From contig CAXKVV010002167.1 of assembly GCA_964058805.1 (NCBI GenBank), forward strand, positions 371,441-435,440: a stretch of DNA of 64,000 nucleotides, in the 5' to 3' direction. A program made the position numbers and the translations under genes. The notes beneath the pieces are model-generated. The model was not told the origin of the DNA and made no database searches. It saw only the letters and a list, made by a program, of their open reading frames with translations. Positions 8,710-18,900 of this stretch are shown here, piece by piece. Origin of the DNA: Schoenoplectus triqueter. Its lineage: Eukaryota; Streptophyta; Magnoliopsida; Poales; Cyperaceae. The number at the start of each line of letters is the position of its first letter. Positions within the stretch are counted from its first letter, which is position 1.

Positions 8710-9230
8710 TTCTCGTTTTAAATTTTCGAACTCTTGCCAAATCCCGTTCATCAGATATTCTTCAAGATTGACGGACACTTCAAAAATCGTGCAGACGATC
8801 TCTTCTCAGTCCCTGACCTCCTGTTGCGTTGAGATTCGCGTGTAATGGCGTTCCCGATGACCGGAGCTCTCCTTCTCCGATCAGACTTATGCCCTAGCGT
8901 CGCCTCACTTCAGTGAGCCTCTCTGTAGTCTTTGATTGGAAATCCATGCGGTGGCAGGCTTCGTATGATAGTACCGATGAGTATGTCAGTTAAAGTCGGT
9001 ACCGAAATGCTTTCTTCATCAAATTCGACAGAATTAATCAAAGTTCTTGATGATTACAAGGTCGAGAAGCATCGTCTAAACATGAATATGCGATATAGGA
9101 TGGGCAGAAGGCTTCCCTTTCGTTCTTGAAGGTGCTGAAGCAACTCACCACACGGCAATGCATGGTACCGGTTGGTACCGATCTTAATTGACTCAATTCA
9201 TGGCCCTTATTCATCCAATTAGCACTCCTC
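8710..9230. other. No recognisable feature
   Basis: Mixed-composition DNA. Short open frames on both strands (for example around 8932-9129) have no recognisable domain, splice context or codon bias that would support a gene. Confidence 0.4.
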
Positions 9231-9737
9231 AGGCCTAAAGGCACACCTAGGCATAGCTAGGGCCAGTGGCCTAATGTGTTATGAAGTGTTTAAGGCATGA
9301 TGCTTACAGATTGTACACGGAATCGATCAATACCAGTTCATTCTTGACAATTATCGTATTATTGTATTCAAATCATCTTTCTTAGGCCTAAAGGCTCACC
9401 CAAGTGTTATTGGGGCCAGTGGCTCACTAAGATGATGATGAATTATCCCTACAACTTCAATAACCTATTGATTTGTGTCAGAATTAGAACAATTATAAGA
9501 ATTAACTGATGCATCCAACTGAGATTATACAATTGACATGACTAGAAGACAGAAGATCATCATCTCCTATCTGTTATGCAAATATAAGCAAGGAGATTGA
9601 ATAGAAAATGAAAAATCACAAAGAAACAGTGTAATAGAAATTGAATTATGATTTCTTGATACTCTCTTGACTGATCCAGGCCTAAAGGCTCACCAATCAC
9701 TTTGTGATTGGGCCAGTGGCTCACTGGATTCAGTCAA
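9231..9737. repeat. Three copies of a conserved-core hairpin motif
   Basis: Each copy has AGGCCTAAAGGCTCAC-like sequence, a variable hairpin, then GGCCAGTGGCTCACT-like sequence. Copy 1 (9231-9273) has inner stem CCTAG/CTAGG; copy 2 (core 9384-9428) has CCCAA/TTGGG; copy 3 (core 9678-9725) has CCAATCAC/GTGATTGG. Outer stems flank copy 2 (AATCATCTT with AAGATGATG, 9371-9437) and copy 3 (13 bp with one bulge, 9667-9679 with 9724-9737). Copy 1 has only a weak outer stem. Stem sequences are different in each copy, but the core is shared. Confidence 0.8.
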
Positions 9738-10340
9738 TTACTATTGATTAGGGTTATTAAAGAAAGAACAAGAAAATGCAGAAAAAGAAAATGTAAAAAG
9801 ATAGAACAAATTCTTAAAGAAAAGTAGCAAGAACAGAAAAGAAATCAATTGACTGTTTAACTAGCTATATCAAAGTTCTAAATTCATTTACAGAAATTAA
9901 AAAGAATTGCCAATTGAATGCATGAACAACTAACCTCTCAATCTGAATAGCAATCTAAATCAATTGATTTCTTTGTAATCTCTCTTCTTCTTTGTAATTG
10001 GCGACTGCTAGTGTATATCCTCTCTCAATTGCTCTACTAATGGATGTATGGATATCTCTGTATGTATCTCCCTTTTTCACTGTTGCCAATTTTCAGTTTA
10101 TATAGGCTAATTAGGCTGATTAATCACAATTGTGATTGGTTAATTGCCTTTCACTCGGATTGCCACCTTGGGTTCATCTTCACCCTCCATTCTAATTCAA
10201 TTAACGGTCCAGATAAGTTTGTGTTTGTTGCTGCAGCCGTATAACCGTTTCTGTTAGGATTTTTGACTGTGCCGCGATTTGGTTTGACTCCACACTCTCA
10301 ATTACTCACATAACTCAACTGACAAGCGGGCCCGAGGCTA
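9738..10340. other. Intergenic region with no recognisable gene
   Basis: A/T-rich spacer. The only structure seen is a minus-strand TATA-like box near 10098 and a following AG-rich leader-like stretch on the minus strand. Confidence 0.4.
10098..10106 (-). promoter_or_regulatory. Minus-strand TATA-like box
   Basis: The minus strand reads CCTATATAA and is followed by a purine-rich leader-like sequence with no long frame. A transcript from here would run through the three hairpin motifs at 9737-9231. Sequence pattern only. Confidence 0.3.
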
Positions 10341-10349
10341 TTACTTGCT

Positions 10350-10357
10350 ATTTAAAC
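10350..10357 (+). promoter_or_regulatory. Plus-strand TATA-like box
   Basis: TATTTAAA followed by about 300 bp of pyrimidine-rich, leader-like sequence up to the ATG at 10686. With the minus-strand box 245 bp away it would form a divergent promoter. Confidence 0.35.
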
Positions 10358-10685
10358 ACTCCATGATCACTCTTAACGCCATTTCATTCATTCACCATTT
10401 CCAATTTCACTAATCCCTTTTCTGCCTCATTTTCTTCTTTTGATCAATTAGCATCTCACACCTCGAATTGCCTCACCAATTCATCTCCATTGGCGTCGCC
10501 TTGCCTCAAAGGATCCACTTTGTAGTGCAATTTGATCTCTATAGCGTCAATTCACCTTTTCTTATCAACTCAATTTCTGGTGATAACTCAACTCCACTTT
10601 TTGATCCCCTTTTTTCGTCTGTTGATTTGATAGCACCTACCATCCGATCGTCTAATCATCACCACTCGTTAGATCATCTTCAATC

Positions 10686-10851
10686 ATGGTGAGGCGTCAA
10701 GGGAAACGGAAGGCGCGAGCTTTGCTAGGATCGGACAATGGCGAGAAGAAGAGGGAGGGAGAAGGCTCTTCGACTGGTTTGGGTGCACATGGCGCGCGTG
10801 GTCCAAAGCGCAGGGGAGAAGAGGAGCAGCGGCATAGAGCTCATGCACCAG
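10686..10851 (+). CDS. Possible first exon of an unrecognised gene
   Basis: An ATG opens a short, highly basic and acidic peptide (begins MVRRQGKRKAR, later GPKRRGEEEQRHR) that looks like a nuclear-localisation segment. It reaches CACCAG|GTTTATCTC, a plausible 5' splice site, after 55 codons; the frame itself stops at 10907. It lies downstream of a TATA-like box and a pyrimidine-rich leader, and just outside the left inverted arm. I do not recognise the product and can see no second exon. It might be the first exon of a gene of the arm-bounded structure, or a fragment. Confidence 0.3.
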
Positions 10852-11181
10852 GTTTATCTCTTTCTTATTCTCCTTTTAAATTCAGCTGCGTTGAACTGAA
10901 TGAATAGGCTATACAGACTTGGTTCATAGCTTAACTATGCGCCTCTGCCTGCATCTCTGACTGTTGGGCCCCATTGTCAGATGTAAATGGGCTTAGGAGT
11001 AGCCATGTCAGCAATTTAGGATTAATTATGCTATTGTGGCACGTTTCTATTGGCTGTTTCATCTGATCTGGCAATATTCATACTAATCTCCCTGTTTAAT
11101 CTTGCTGACTGTGTATTAATCTGTGAGTGACACATGGCACATAATAGGGCCCACATGTGTAGCCTTGGTCCAATGGCCTGC

Positions 11182-11500
11182 TGCCATGTGTAATAGCTGT
11201 GACTAAAATGGTGAGGTGGCTGGCTAGAAAAATGCCATGTGGCACAGCTGAGTTGATGTGGCTTGATATAGCTGTGCCATGTGGCTTAGGGTTGGGTGAG
11301 ATGGCCTCCTCTGGTTGTGCCGTGTGGCACAGGGGGAGTGTAGTGGACCACTGGTGTGATGCCATGTGGCATAGGATGGGATGAGGTGGCCCACTGGCTG
11401 TCTGCCACGTGGCACTGAGGTGGGGCCCACCTGTCAGTGACTCATGCCAGGGTGGGGCCCACTTGCTGACATGGCCCAATGAGAGACTGCCACGTGGCAC
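11182..11500. repeat. 42-43-bp tandem repeat with phased GCCAYGTGGC palindromes
   Basis: TGCCA(C/T)GTGGCA-type cores start at 11233, 11275, 11318, 11360, 11403, 11445 (degenerate) and 11488, i.e. every 42 or 43 bp. An earlier core starts at 11182. Several contain CACGTG, the G-box. The spacing is about four DNA helical turns. GGGCCCACCTGTCAG-like sequence recurs between cores. Confidence 0.75.
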
Positions 11501-11914
11501 ACCCTCTCTCTTCGATTATTTTATGCCTCCTGTGTTTCTTGTACCCAGTTTGTACCCAGAGCTGCTGTTATCCCCAACTTGCACCCAGGATTGATCTGAT
11601 CAAATCTCAGCCTTTGATTATTCTATTTATTCTGCCTTTATTTCCCTTGAATTTATTCTGATAGCTCCACTTATCCAAAAATCATGAAAATTTCACCAAA
11701 AATCCCTAATTTCATGATGATCATCCCTGTAATTTTTAATTCCATTTTTGCCCTTGCCTCTCTGAATTAAAAATTCTTTTATTCATAAAACCCTATTATT
11801 CCTTATGAATTAATCCCTGATCTCAACTATAGCTCAATGTCTCTGCCAATTATCTCTCTCTTGCAGAAACCACCCTAACTAAATACCAATTAGACTTATA
11901 TTGATATTTATTAG

Positions 11915-12170
11915 GGCTTGATTTGATCAAATGCTGACTACTTATCAGCAATTAATACAAATCTAGACTTGATCAGATGGTTGCTCCCAGCTTTGGCACC
12001 TGATCAGTCTTGTGAAATTGACTTTCAATCCCTTAACATGAGGGTGATTTGATCAAAGAACTGACTACTTATCAGTGATTGACACAAATCAAAGCATGGT
12101 TAGGTGGTTGCTCGCAGCTTTGGCACCAGGTCAGCCTTGAAAGCAAAATCACATTTGGAATTTCTCATGA
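11915..12170 (+). repeat. Duplicated module with GGTTGCTC-CAGCTTTGGCACC core
   Basis: Two tandem copies (about 11915-12030 and 12047-12170) share ATTTGATCAAA, a CTACTTA-loop hairpin, and GGTTGCTC(C/G)CAGCTTTGGCACC. Hairpins are TGCTGA/TCAGCA (11932-11950) and ACTGA/TCAGT (12060-12076) around the same loop CTACTTA. Confidence 0.7.
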
Positions 12171-12391
12171 TTAGTTGCATCAAAATGCTAGCTTGGCATT
12201 GACATCATTTCATGTAGTATAGGGATTATACTGCTTCAGCTCCTTCCTAGGGTTAGCTTCAAAGGCAGATTTCTAGGGTTCAATTCTGACCCTCTTCAAT
12301 AGGTCACTGAGGTGTGGGGTCCACCTGTCAGTGAAAATGGTCACATGGGTGACTCATCAGATAGGCTATGCTATTAGGTTCATCTGCAAGG

Positions 12392-12835
12392 GGCTGCCAG
12401 GTGGGTCCCACTTGTCAGAAAAAAATATAATCAAATGGCTGACCCATCAAGAGATCTTCTCTCTCCTAAATCTCCCGAGGGTCAGCCACCTCAAATGAGC
12501 AGAAGGTGGCTGGGTATTTATATCCTTGCTCCATATTTAGGATTTCCTTGTGGGATTAATGCTTAACCTCTGTTCCGGGTTAGTTAGCTTTCTTAACAAA
12601 ATAGGCTAGGTCCATGTCATTGGAGCTGCTCATAAGGGACTGCCATGTGGGTCCCACTTGTCAGAAAAGATAAAATCACATGGTGACACCCAAGAGGTCT
12701 CCTCTCTCCCTCGATCTTCTTGGGTGTCACACATGCTGAGTGGATAGAGAATAGCGGGGTATTTATACTCTTCACTTTGCGCTCAGCATTCCATTGTGGG
12801 ACTAATGGATTTGTTCCGGGGTTATGCAGCGACTT
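12392..12835 (+). repeat. Duplicated hairpin module, found once in the right arm
   Basis: Two related modules (about 12392-12590 and 12632-12835) each carry GGGTCCCACTTGTCAG, a long hairpin, GGTATTTATA and a TCCGGG(G)TTA stretch. Hairpin 1 pairs TGGCTGACCC (12436-12445) with GGGTCAGCCA (12479-12488). Hairpin 2 pairs GTGACACCCAAGA (12683-12695) with TCTTGGGTGTCAC (12718-12730). The stem sequences differ although the modules are homologous. Confidence 0.75.
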
Positions 12836-12961
12836 TTCCTGATCAGTGGGCCACCTTTCCACTGCTCTCTCTCTTCCCCCCTTTTCTTATGATTTATCAT
12901 TATTCATCAATTTATTTCATTTATTCATCCATTCATCCTTGAAACTTTTCAAGGGTAAACA

Positions 12962-15900
12962 AACGCCGAAAACGAGTCCGGGCGCGCAAAACATTAAAAC
13001 GGGACCCGACGACCTCGGCACCGCCGTGAACGAGTCCGGGCGCGCAAAACTTGAAAACGGGAAAGGACTTCCTCGGTACCGCCGAAAACGAGTCCGGGCG
13101 CGCAAAACATGAAAATGGGACCCGACGACCTCGGAACCGCCGTAAACGAGTCCGGCCGCTCAAAACATGAAATCGGGACCCGTCGACCACGGTACCGCCG
13201 AAAACGAGTCCGGGCGACCAAAACAGGAAAACGGGACCCGACGACCACGGCACTGCCGAAAACGTGTCCGGGCGCTCAAACCTTGAAAACGGGACAGGAC
13301 GCCCTCGGCACCGCCGAAAACGAGTCCGGGCGCGCAAAACATAAAAACGAGACCCGACGACCTCGGCACCGCCGTAAACGAGTCCGGGCGCGCAAAACAT
13401 GAAATCGGGACCCGACGCCCACGGTACCGCCGAAAATGAGTCCGGGCGCGCAAAACATGAAAACGGGACCCGACGACCTCGGCACCGCCGAAAACGTGTC
13501 CGGGCGCGAATAACTTGAAAACGGGACAGGACGACCTCGGGACCGCCGAAAACGAGTCCGGGAGCGCAAAACATGAAAACGGGACCGGACGCCCTCGGTA
13601 CCGCCGAAAACGATTCCGGCCGCGCAAAACATGAAAACGGGACCCGATGACCTCGGCACCACCGAAAACGTGTCCGGGCGTGAAAAACTTGAAAACGGGA
13701 AAGGACGCCCTCGGTACAGCTGAAAACGAGTCCGGTCGCGCAAAAACAAGAAAACGGGACCCGACGACGTCGGCACCGCCGAAAACAAGTCCGGGCGGGC
13801 AAAACATGAAAACGGGACCCGACGACCTCGGCAACGCCCAAAACGTGTCCGGGCGTGCAAAACACGAAAACGGGACAGGACGCCCTCGACACCGGCGTAA
13901 ACGAGTCCAGGCGCAAAACTTGAAAACGGGAAAGGACGCCCTCGGGAACGCCGAAAACGAGTCCGGGCGCGCAAAACATTAAAACGGGACACGACGACCT
14001 CGGCACCGCCGTGAACGAGTCCGGGCGCGCAAAACATGAAATCGGGTAAGGACACCCTCGGTACCGCCGAAAACGAGTCCGGGCGCGCAAAACATGAAAA
14101 CGGGACCCGACGACCTCGGTACCGCCGTAAACGAGTCCGGGCGCGCAAAACTTGAAAAGGGGAAAGGACGCCCTCGGTACCGCCGAAAACGAGTCCGGGC
14201 GCGCAAAACATGAAAATGGGACCCGACGACCTCGGAACCGCCGTAAACGAGTCCGGCCGCTCAAAACATGAAATCGGGACCCGTCGACCACGGTACCGCC
14301 GAAAACGAGTCCGGGCGCCCATAACATGAAAACGGGACCCGACGACCTCGGCACTGCCGAAAACGTGTCCGGGCGCTCAAACCTTGAAAACGGGACAGGA
14401 CGCCCTCGGCACCGCCGAAAATGAGTCCGGGCGCGCAAAACATAAAAACGGGACCCGACGACCTCGGCACCGCCGTAAACGAGTCCGGTCGCGCAAAACA
14501 TGAAATCGGGACCCGACGCCCTCGGTACCGCCGAAAATGAGTCCGGGCGCGCAAAACATGAAAACGGGACCCGACGACCTCGGCACCGCCGAAAACGTGT
14601 CCGGACGCGCAAAACATGAAAACGGGACAGGATGCCCTCGGGACCGCCGAAAACGACTTCGGACGCGCAAAACATGAAAACGGGACCCGACGACCTCGGC
14701 ACCGCCGAAAACGTGTCCGGGCGCGAAAAACTTGAAAACGGGACAGGACGACCTCGGTACCGCCGAAAACGAGTCCGGGAGCGCAAAACATGAAAACGGG
14801 ACCGGACGCCCTCGGTACCGCCGAAAACGATTCCGGTCGCGCAAAACATGAAAACGGGGCCCGATGATCTCGGCAACGCCGAAAACGTGTCCGGGCGTGA
14901 AAAACTTGAAAACGGGAAAGGACGCCCTCGGTACCGCTGAAAACGAGTCCGGGCGCGCAAAACATTAAAAAGGGACCCGACGACCTCGGCACCGCCGTGA
15001 ACGAGTCCGGGCGCGCAAAACATGAAATCGGGTAAGGACACCCTCGGTACCGCCGAAAACGATTCCGGGCGCGCAAAACATGAAAACGGGACCCGACGAG
15101 CTCGGCACCGCCGTAAACGAGTCCGGGCGCGCAAAACTTGAAAAGGGGAAAGGACGCCCTCGGTACCGCCGAAAACGAGTCCTGGCGCGCAAAACATGAA
15201 AATGGGACCCGACGACCTCGGAACCGCCGTAAACGAGTCCGGCCGCGCAAAACATGAAATCGGGACCCGTCGACCACGGTACCGCCGAAAACGAGTCCGG
15301 GCGCCCAAAACATGAAAACGGGAGCCGACGACCTCGGCACCGCCGAAAACGTGTCCGGGCGCTCGAACCTTCAAAACGGGACAGGACGCCCTCGGCACCG
15401 CCGAAAACGAGTCCGGGCGCGCAAAACATAAAAACGGGACCCGACGACCTCGGCACCGCCGTAAACGAGTCCGGGCGCGCAAAACATGAAATCGGGACCC
15501 GACGCCCTCGGTACCGTCGAAAATGAGTCCGGGCGCGCAAAACAAGAAAACGGGACCCGACGACCTCGGCACCGCCGAAAACGTGTCCGGGCGCGCAAAA
15601 CATGAAAACGGGACAGGATGCCCTCGGGACCGCCGAAAACGAGTCTGGACGCGCAAAACATTAAAACGGGACCCGACGACCGCGGCACCGCCGAAAACGT
15701 GTCCGGGCGCGAAAAACTTGAAAACGGGACAGGACGACCTCGGTACCGCCGAAAACTAGTATTGGAGCGCAAAACATGAAAACGGGACCGGACGCCCTCG
15801 GTACCGCCGAAAACGAGTCCGGCCTTGCAAAACTTGAAAATGGGACCCGATGACCTCGGCACCGCCGAAAACGTGTCCGGGCGTGAAAAACTTGAAAACG

Positions 15901-18900
15901 GGAAAGGACGCCGTCGGTACCGCCGAAAACGAGTCCGGTCGCGCAAAATAAGAAAACGGGACCCGACGACGTCGGCACCGCCGAAAACGAGTCCGGGCGG
16001 GCAAAACATGAAAACGGGACCCGACGACCTCGGCAACGCCCAAAACGTGTCCGGGCGCGCAAAACACGAAAACGTCACAGGACGAGCTCGGCACCGGCGT
16101 AAACGAGTCCGGCAGCGCAAAACTTGAAAACGGGAAAGGACGCCCTCGGGAACGCCGAAAACGAGTCCGGGCGCGCAAAACATTAAAACGGAACCCGACG
16201 ACCTCGGCACCGCCGTGAACGAGTCCGGGCGCGCAAAACTTGAAAACGGGAAAGGACGCCCTCGGTACCGCCGAAAACGAGTCCGGGCGCGCAAAACATG
16301 AAAATGGGACCCGACGACCTCGGAACCGCCGTAAACGAGTCTGGTCGCTCAAAACATGAAATCGGGACCCGTCGACCACGGTACCGCCGAAAACGAGTCC
16401 GGGCGCCCAAAACATGAAAACGGGACCCGACGACCTCGGCACTGCCGAAAACGTGTCCGGGCGCTCAAACCTTAAAAACGGGACAGGACGCCCTCGGCAC
16501 CGCCGAAAACGAGTCCGGGCGCGCAAAACATAAAAACGGGACCCGACGACCTCGGCACCGCCGTAAACGAGTCCGGGCGCGCAAAACATGAAATCGGGAC
16601 CCGACGCCCTCGGTACCGCCGAAAATGAGTCCGGGCGCGCAAAACATGAAAACGGGACCCGACGACCTCGGCACCGCCGAAAACGTGTCCGGGCGCGAAA
16701 AACTTGAAAACGGGACAGGACGACCTCGGGACCGCCGAAAACGAGTCCGGGAGAGCAAAACATGAAAACGGGACCGGACGCCCTCGGTACCGCCGAAAAC
16801 GAGTCCGGCCGCACAAAACATGAAAACGGGACCCGATGACCTCGGCACCGCCGAAAACGTGTCCGGGCGTGAAAAACTTGAAAACGGGAAAGGACGCCCT
16901 CGGTACAGCGGAAAACGAGTCCGGTCGCGAAAAAATAAGAAAACGGGACCCGACGACGTCGGCACTGCTGAAAACAAGTCCGGGCGGGCAAAACATGAAA
17001 ACGGGACCCGACGACCTCGGCAACGCCCAAAACGTGTCCGGGCGTGCAAAACACGAAAACGGGACAGGACGCCCTCGACACCGGCGTAAACGAGTCCAGG
17101 CGCAAAACTTGAAAACGGGAAAGGACGCCCTCGGGAACGCCGAAAACGAGTCCGGGCGCGCAAAACATTAAAACGGGACACGACGACCTCGGCACCATCG
17201 TGAACGAGTCCGGGCGCGCAAAACATGAAATCGGGTAAGGACACCCTCGGTACCGCCGAAAACGAGTCCGGGCGCGCAAAACATGAAAACGGGACCCGAC
17301 GACCTCGGCACCGCCGTAAACGAGTCCGGGCGCGCAAAACTTGAAAAGGGGAAAGGACGCCCTCGGTACCGCCGAAAACGAGTCCCGGCGCGCAAAACAT
17401 GAAAATGGGACCCGACGACCTCGGAACCGCCGTAAACGATTCTGGCCGCGCAAATCATGAAATCGGGACCCGTCGACCACGGTACCGCCGAAAACGAGTC
17501 CGGGCGCCCAAAACATTAAAACGGGACCCGACGACCTCGGCACCGCCGAAAACATGTCCGGGCGCTCAAACCTTGAAAACGGGACAGGACGCCCTCGGCA
17601 CCGCCGAAAACGAGTCCGGGCGCGCAAAACATAAAAACGGGACCCGACGACCTCGGCACCGCCGTAAACGAGTCCGGGCGCGCAAAACATGAAATCGGGA
17701 CCCGACGCCCTCGGTACCGCCGAAAACGTGTCCGGGCGCGCAAAACAAGAAAACGGGACCCGACGACCTCGGCACCGCCGAAAACGTGTCCGGGCGCGCA
17801 AAACATGAAAACGGGACAGGATGCCCTCGGGACCGCCGAAAACGAGTCCGGACGCGCAAAACATTAAAACGGGACCCGACGACCTCGGCACCGCCGAAAA
17901 CGTGTCCGGGCGCGAAAAACTTGAAAACGGGACAGGACGACCTCGGTACCGCCGAAAACGAGTATTGGAGCGCAAAACATGAAAACGGGACCGGACGCCC
18001 TCGGTACCGCCGAAAACGAGTCCGGCCTTGCAAAACTTGAAAATGGGACCCGATGACCTCGGCACCGCCGAAAACGTGTCCGGGCGTGAAAAACTTGAAA
18101 ACGGGAAAGGACGCCCTCGGTACCGCCGAAAACGAGTCCGGTCGCGCAAAACAAGAAAACGGGACCCGACGACGTCGGCACCGCCGAAAACGAGTCCGGG
18201 CGGGCAAAACATGAAAACGGGACCCGACGACCTCGGCAACGCCCAAAACGTGTCCGGGCGCGCAAAACACGAAAACGTCACAGGACGAGCTCGGCACCGG
18301 CGAAAACGAGTCCGGGAGCGCAAAACTTGAAAACGGGAAAGGACGCCCTCGGGAACGCCGAAAACGAGTCCGGGCGCGCAAAACATTAAAACGGGACCCG
18401 ACGACCTCGGCACCGCCGTGAACGAGTCCGGGCGCGCAAAACTTGAAAACGGGAAAGGACGCCCTCGGTACCGCCGAAAACGAGTCCGGGCGCGCAAAAC
18501 ATGAAAATGGGACCCGACGACCTCGGAACCGCCGTAAACGAGTCCGGCCGCTCAAAACATGAAATCGGGACCCGTCGACCACGGTACCGCCGAAAACGAG
18601 TCCGGGCGCCCAAAACATGAAAACGGGACCCGACGACCTCGGCACTGCCGAAAACGTGTCCGGGCGCTCAAACCTTGAAAACGGGACAGGACGCCCTCGG
18701 CACCGCCGAAAACGAGTCCGGGCGCGCAAAACATAAAAACGGGACCCGACGACCTCGGCACCGCCGTAAACGAGTCCGGGCGCGCAAAACATGAAATCGG
18801 GACCCGACGCCCTCGGTACCGCCGAAAATGAGTCCGGGCGCGCAAAACTTGAAAACGGGACCCGACGACCTCGGCACCGCCGAAAACGTGTCCGGACGCG

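Larger units (their letters stand above)
11065..12961 (+). repeat. Left inverted-repeat arm flanking the satellite array
   Basis: This stretch matches the reverse complement of 62387-64000 with the same order of landmarks: the phased GCCAYGTGGC repeats, a TTGCACCC / TTGTACCC stretch, two GGTTGCTC-CAGCTTTGGCACC repeats, GGTCACTGAGGTG, GGGTCCCACTTGTCAG, TCCGGGGTTA and finally TTTTCAAGGGTAAACA (12946-12961) abutting the satellite. The outer limit is not visible because the right arm runs off the window. The left arm contains one extra copy of a roughly 240-bp module compared with the right arm. Confidence 0.85.

Noticed and set aside
8932..9129. 65-codon plus-strand frame
   Set aside because: No recognisable domain, initiation or splice context; length within chance expectation.
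11096..11500. 134-codon minus-strand frame in the left arm
   Set aside because: Its sequence is a translation of the 42-43-bp GCCAYGTGGC repeat; no domain or splice context.
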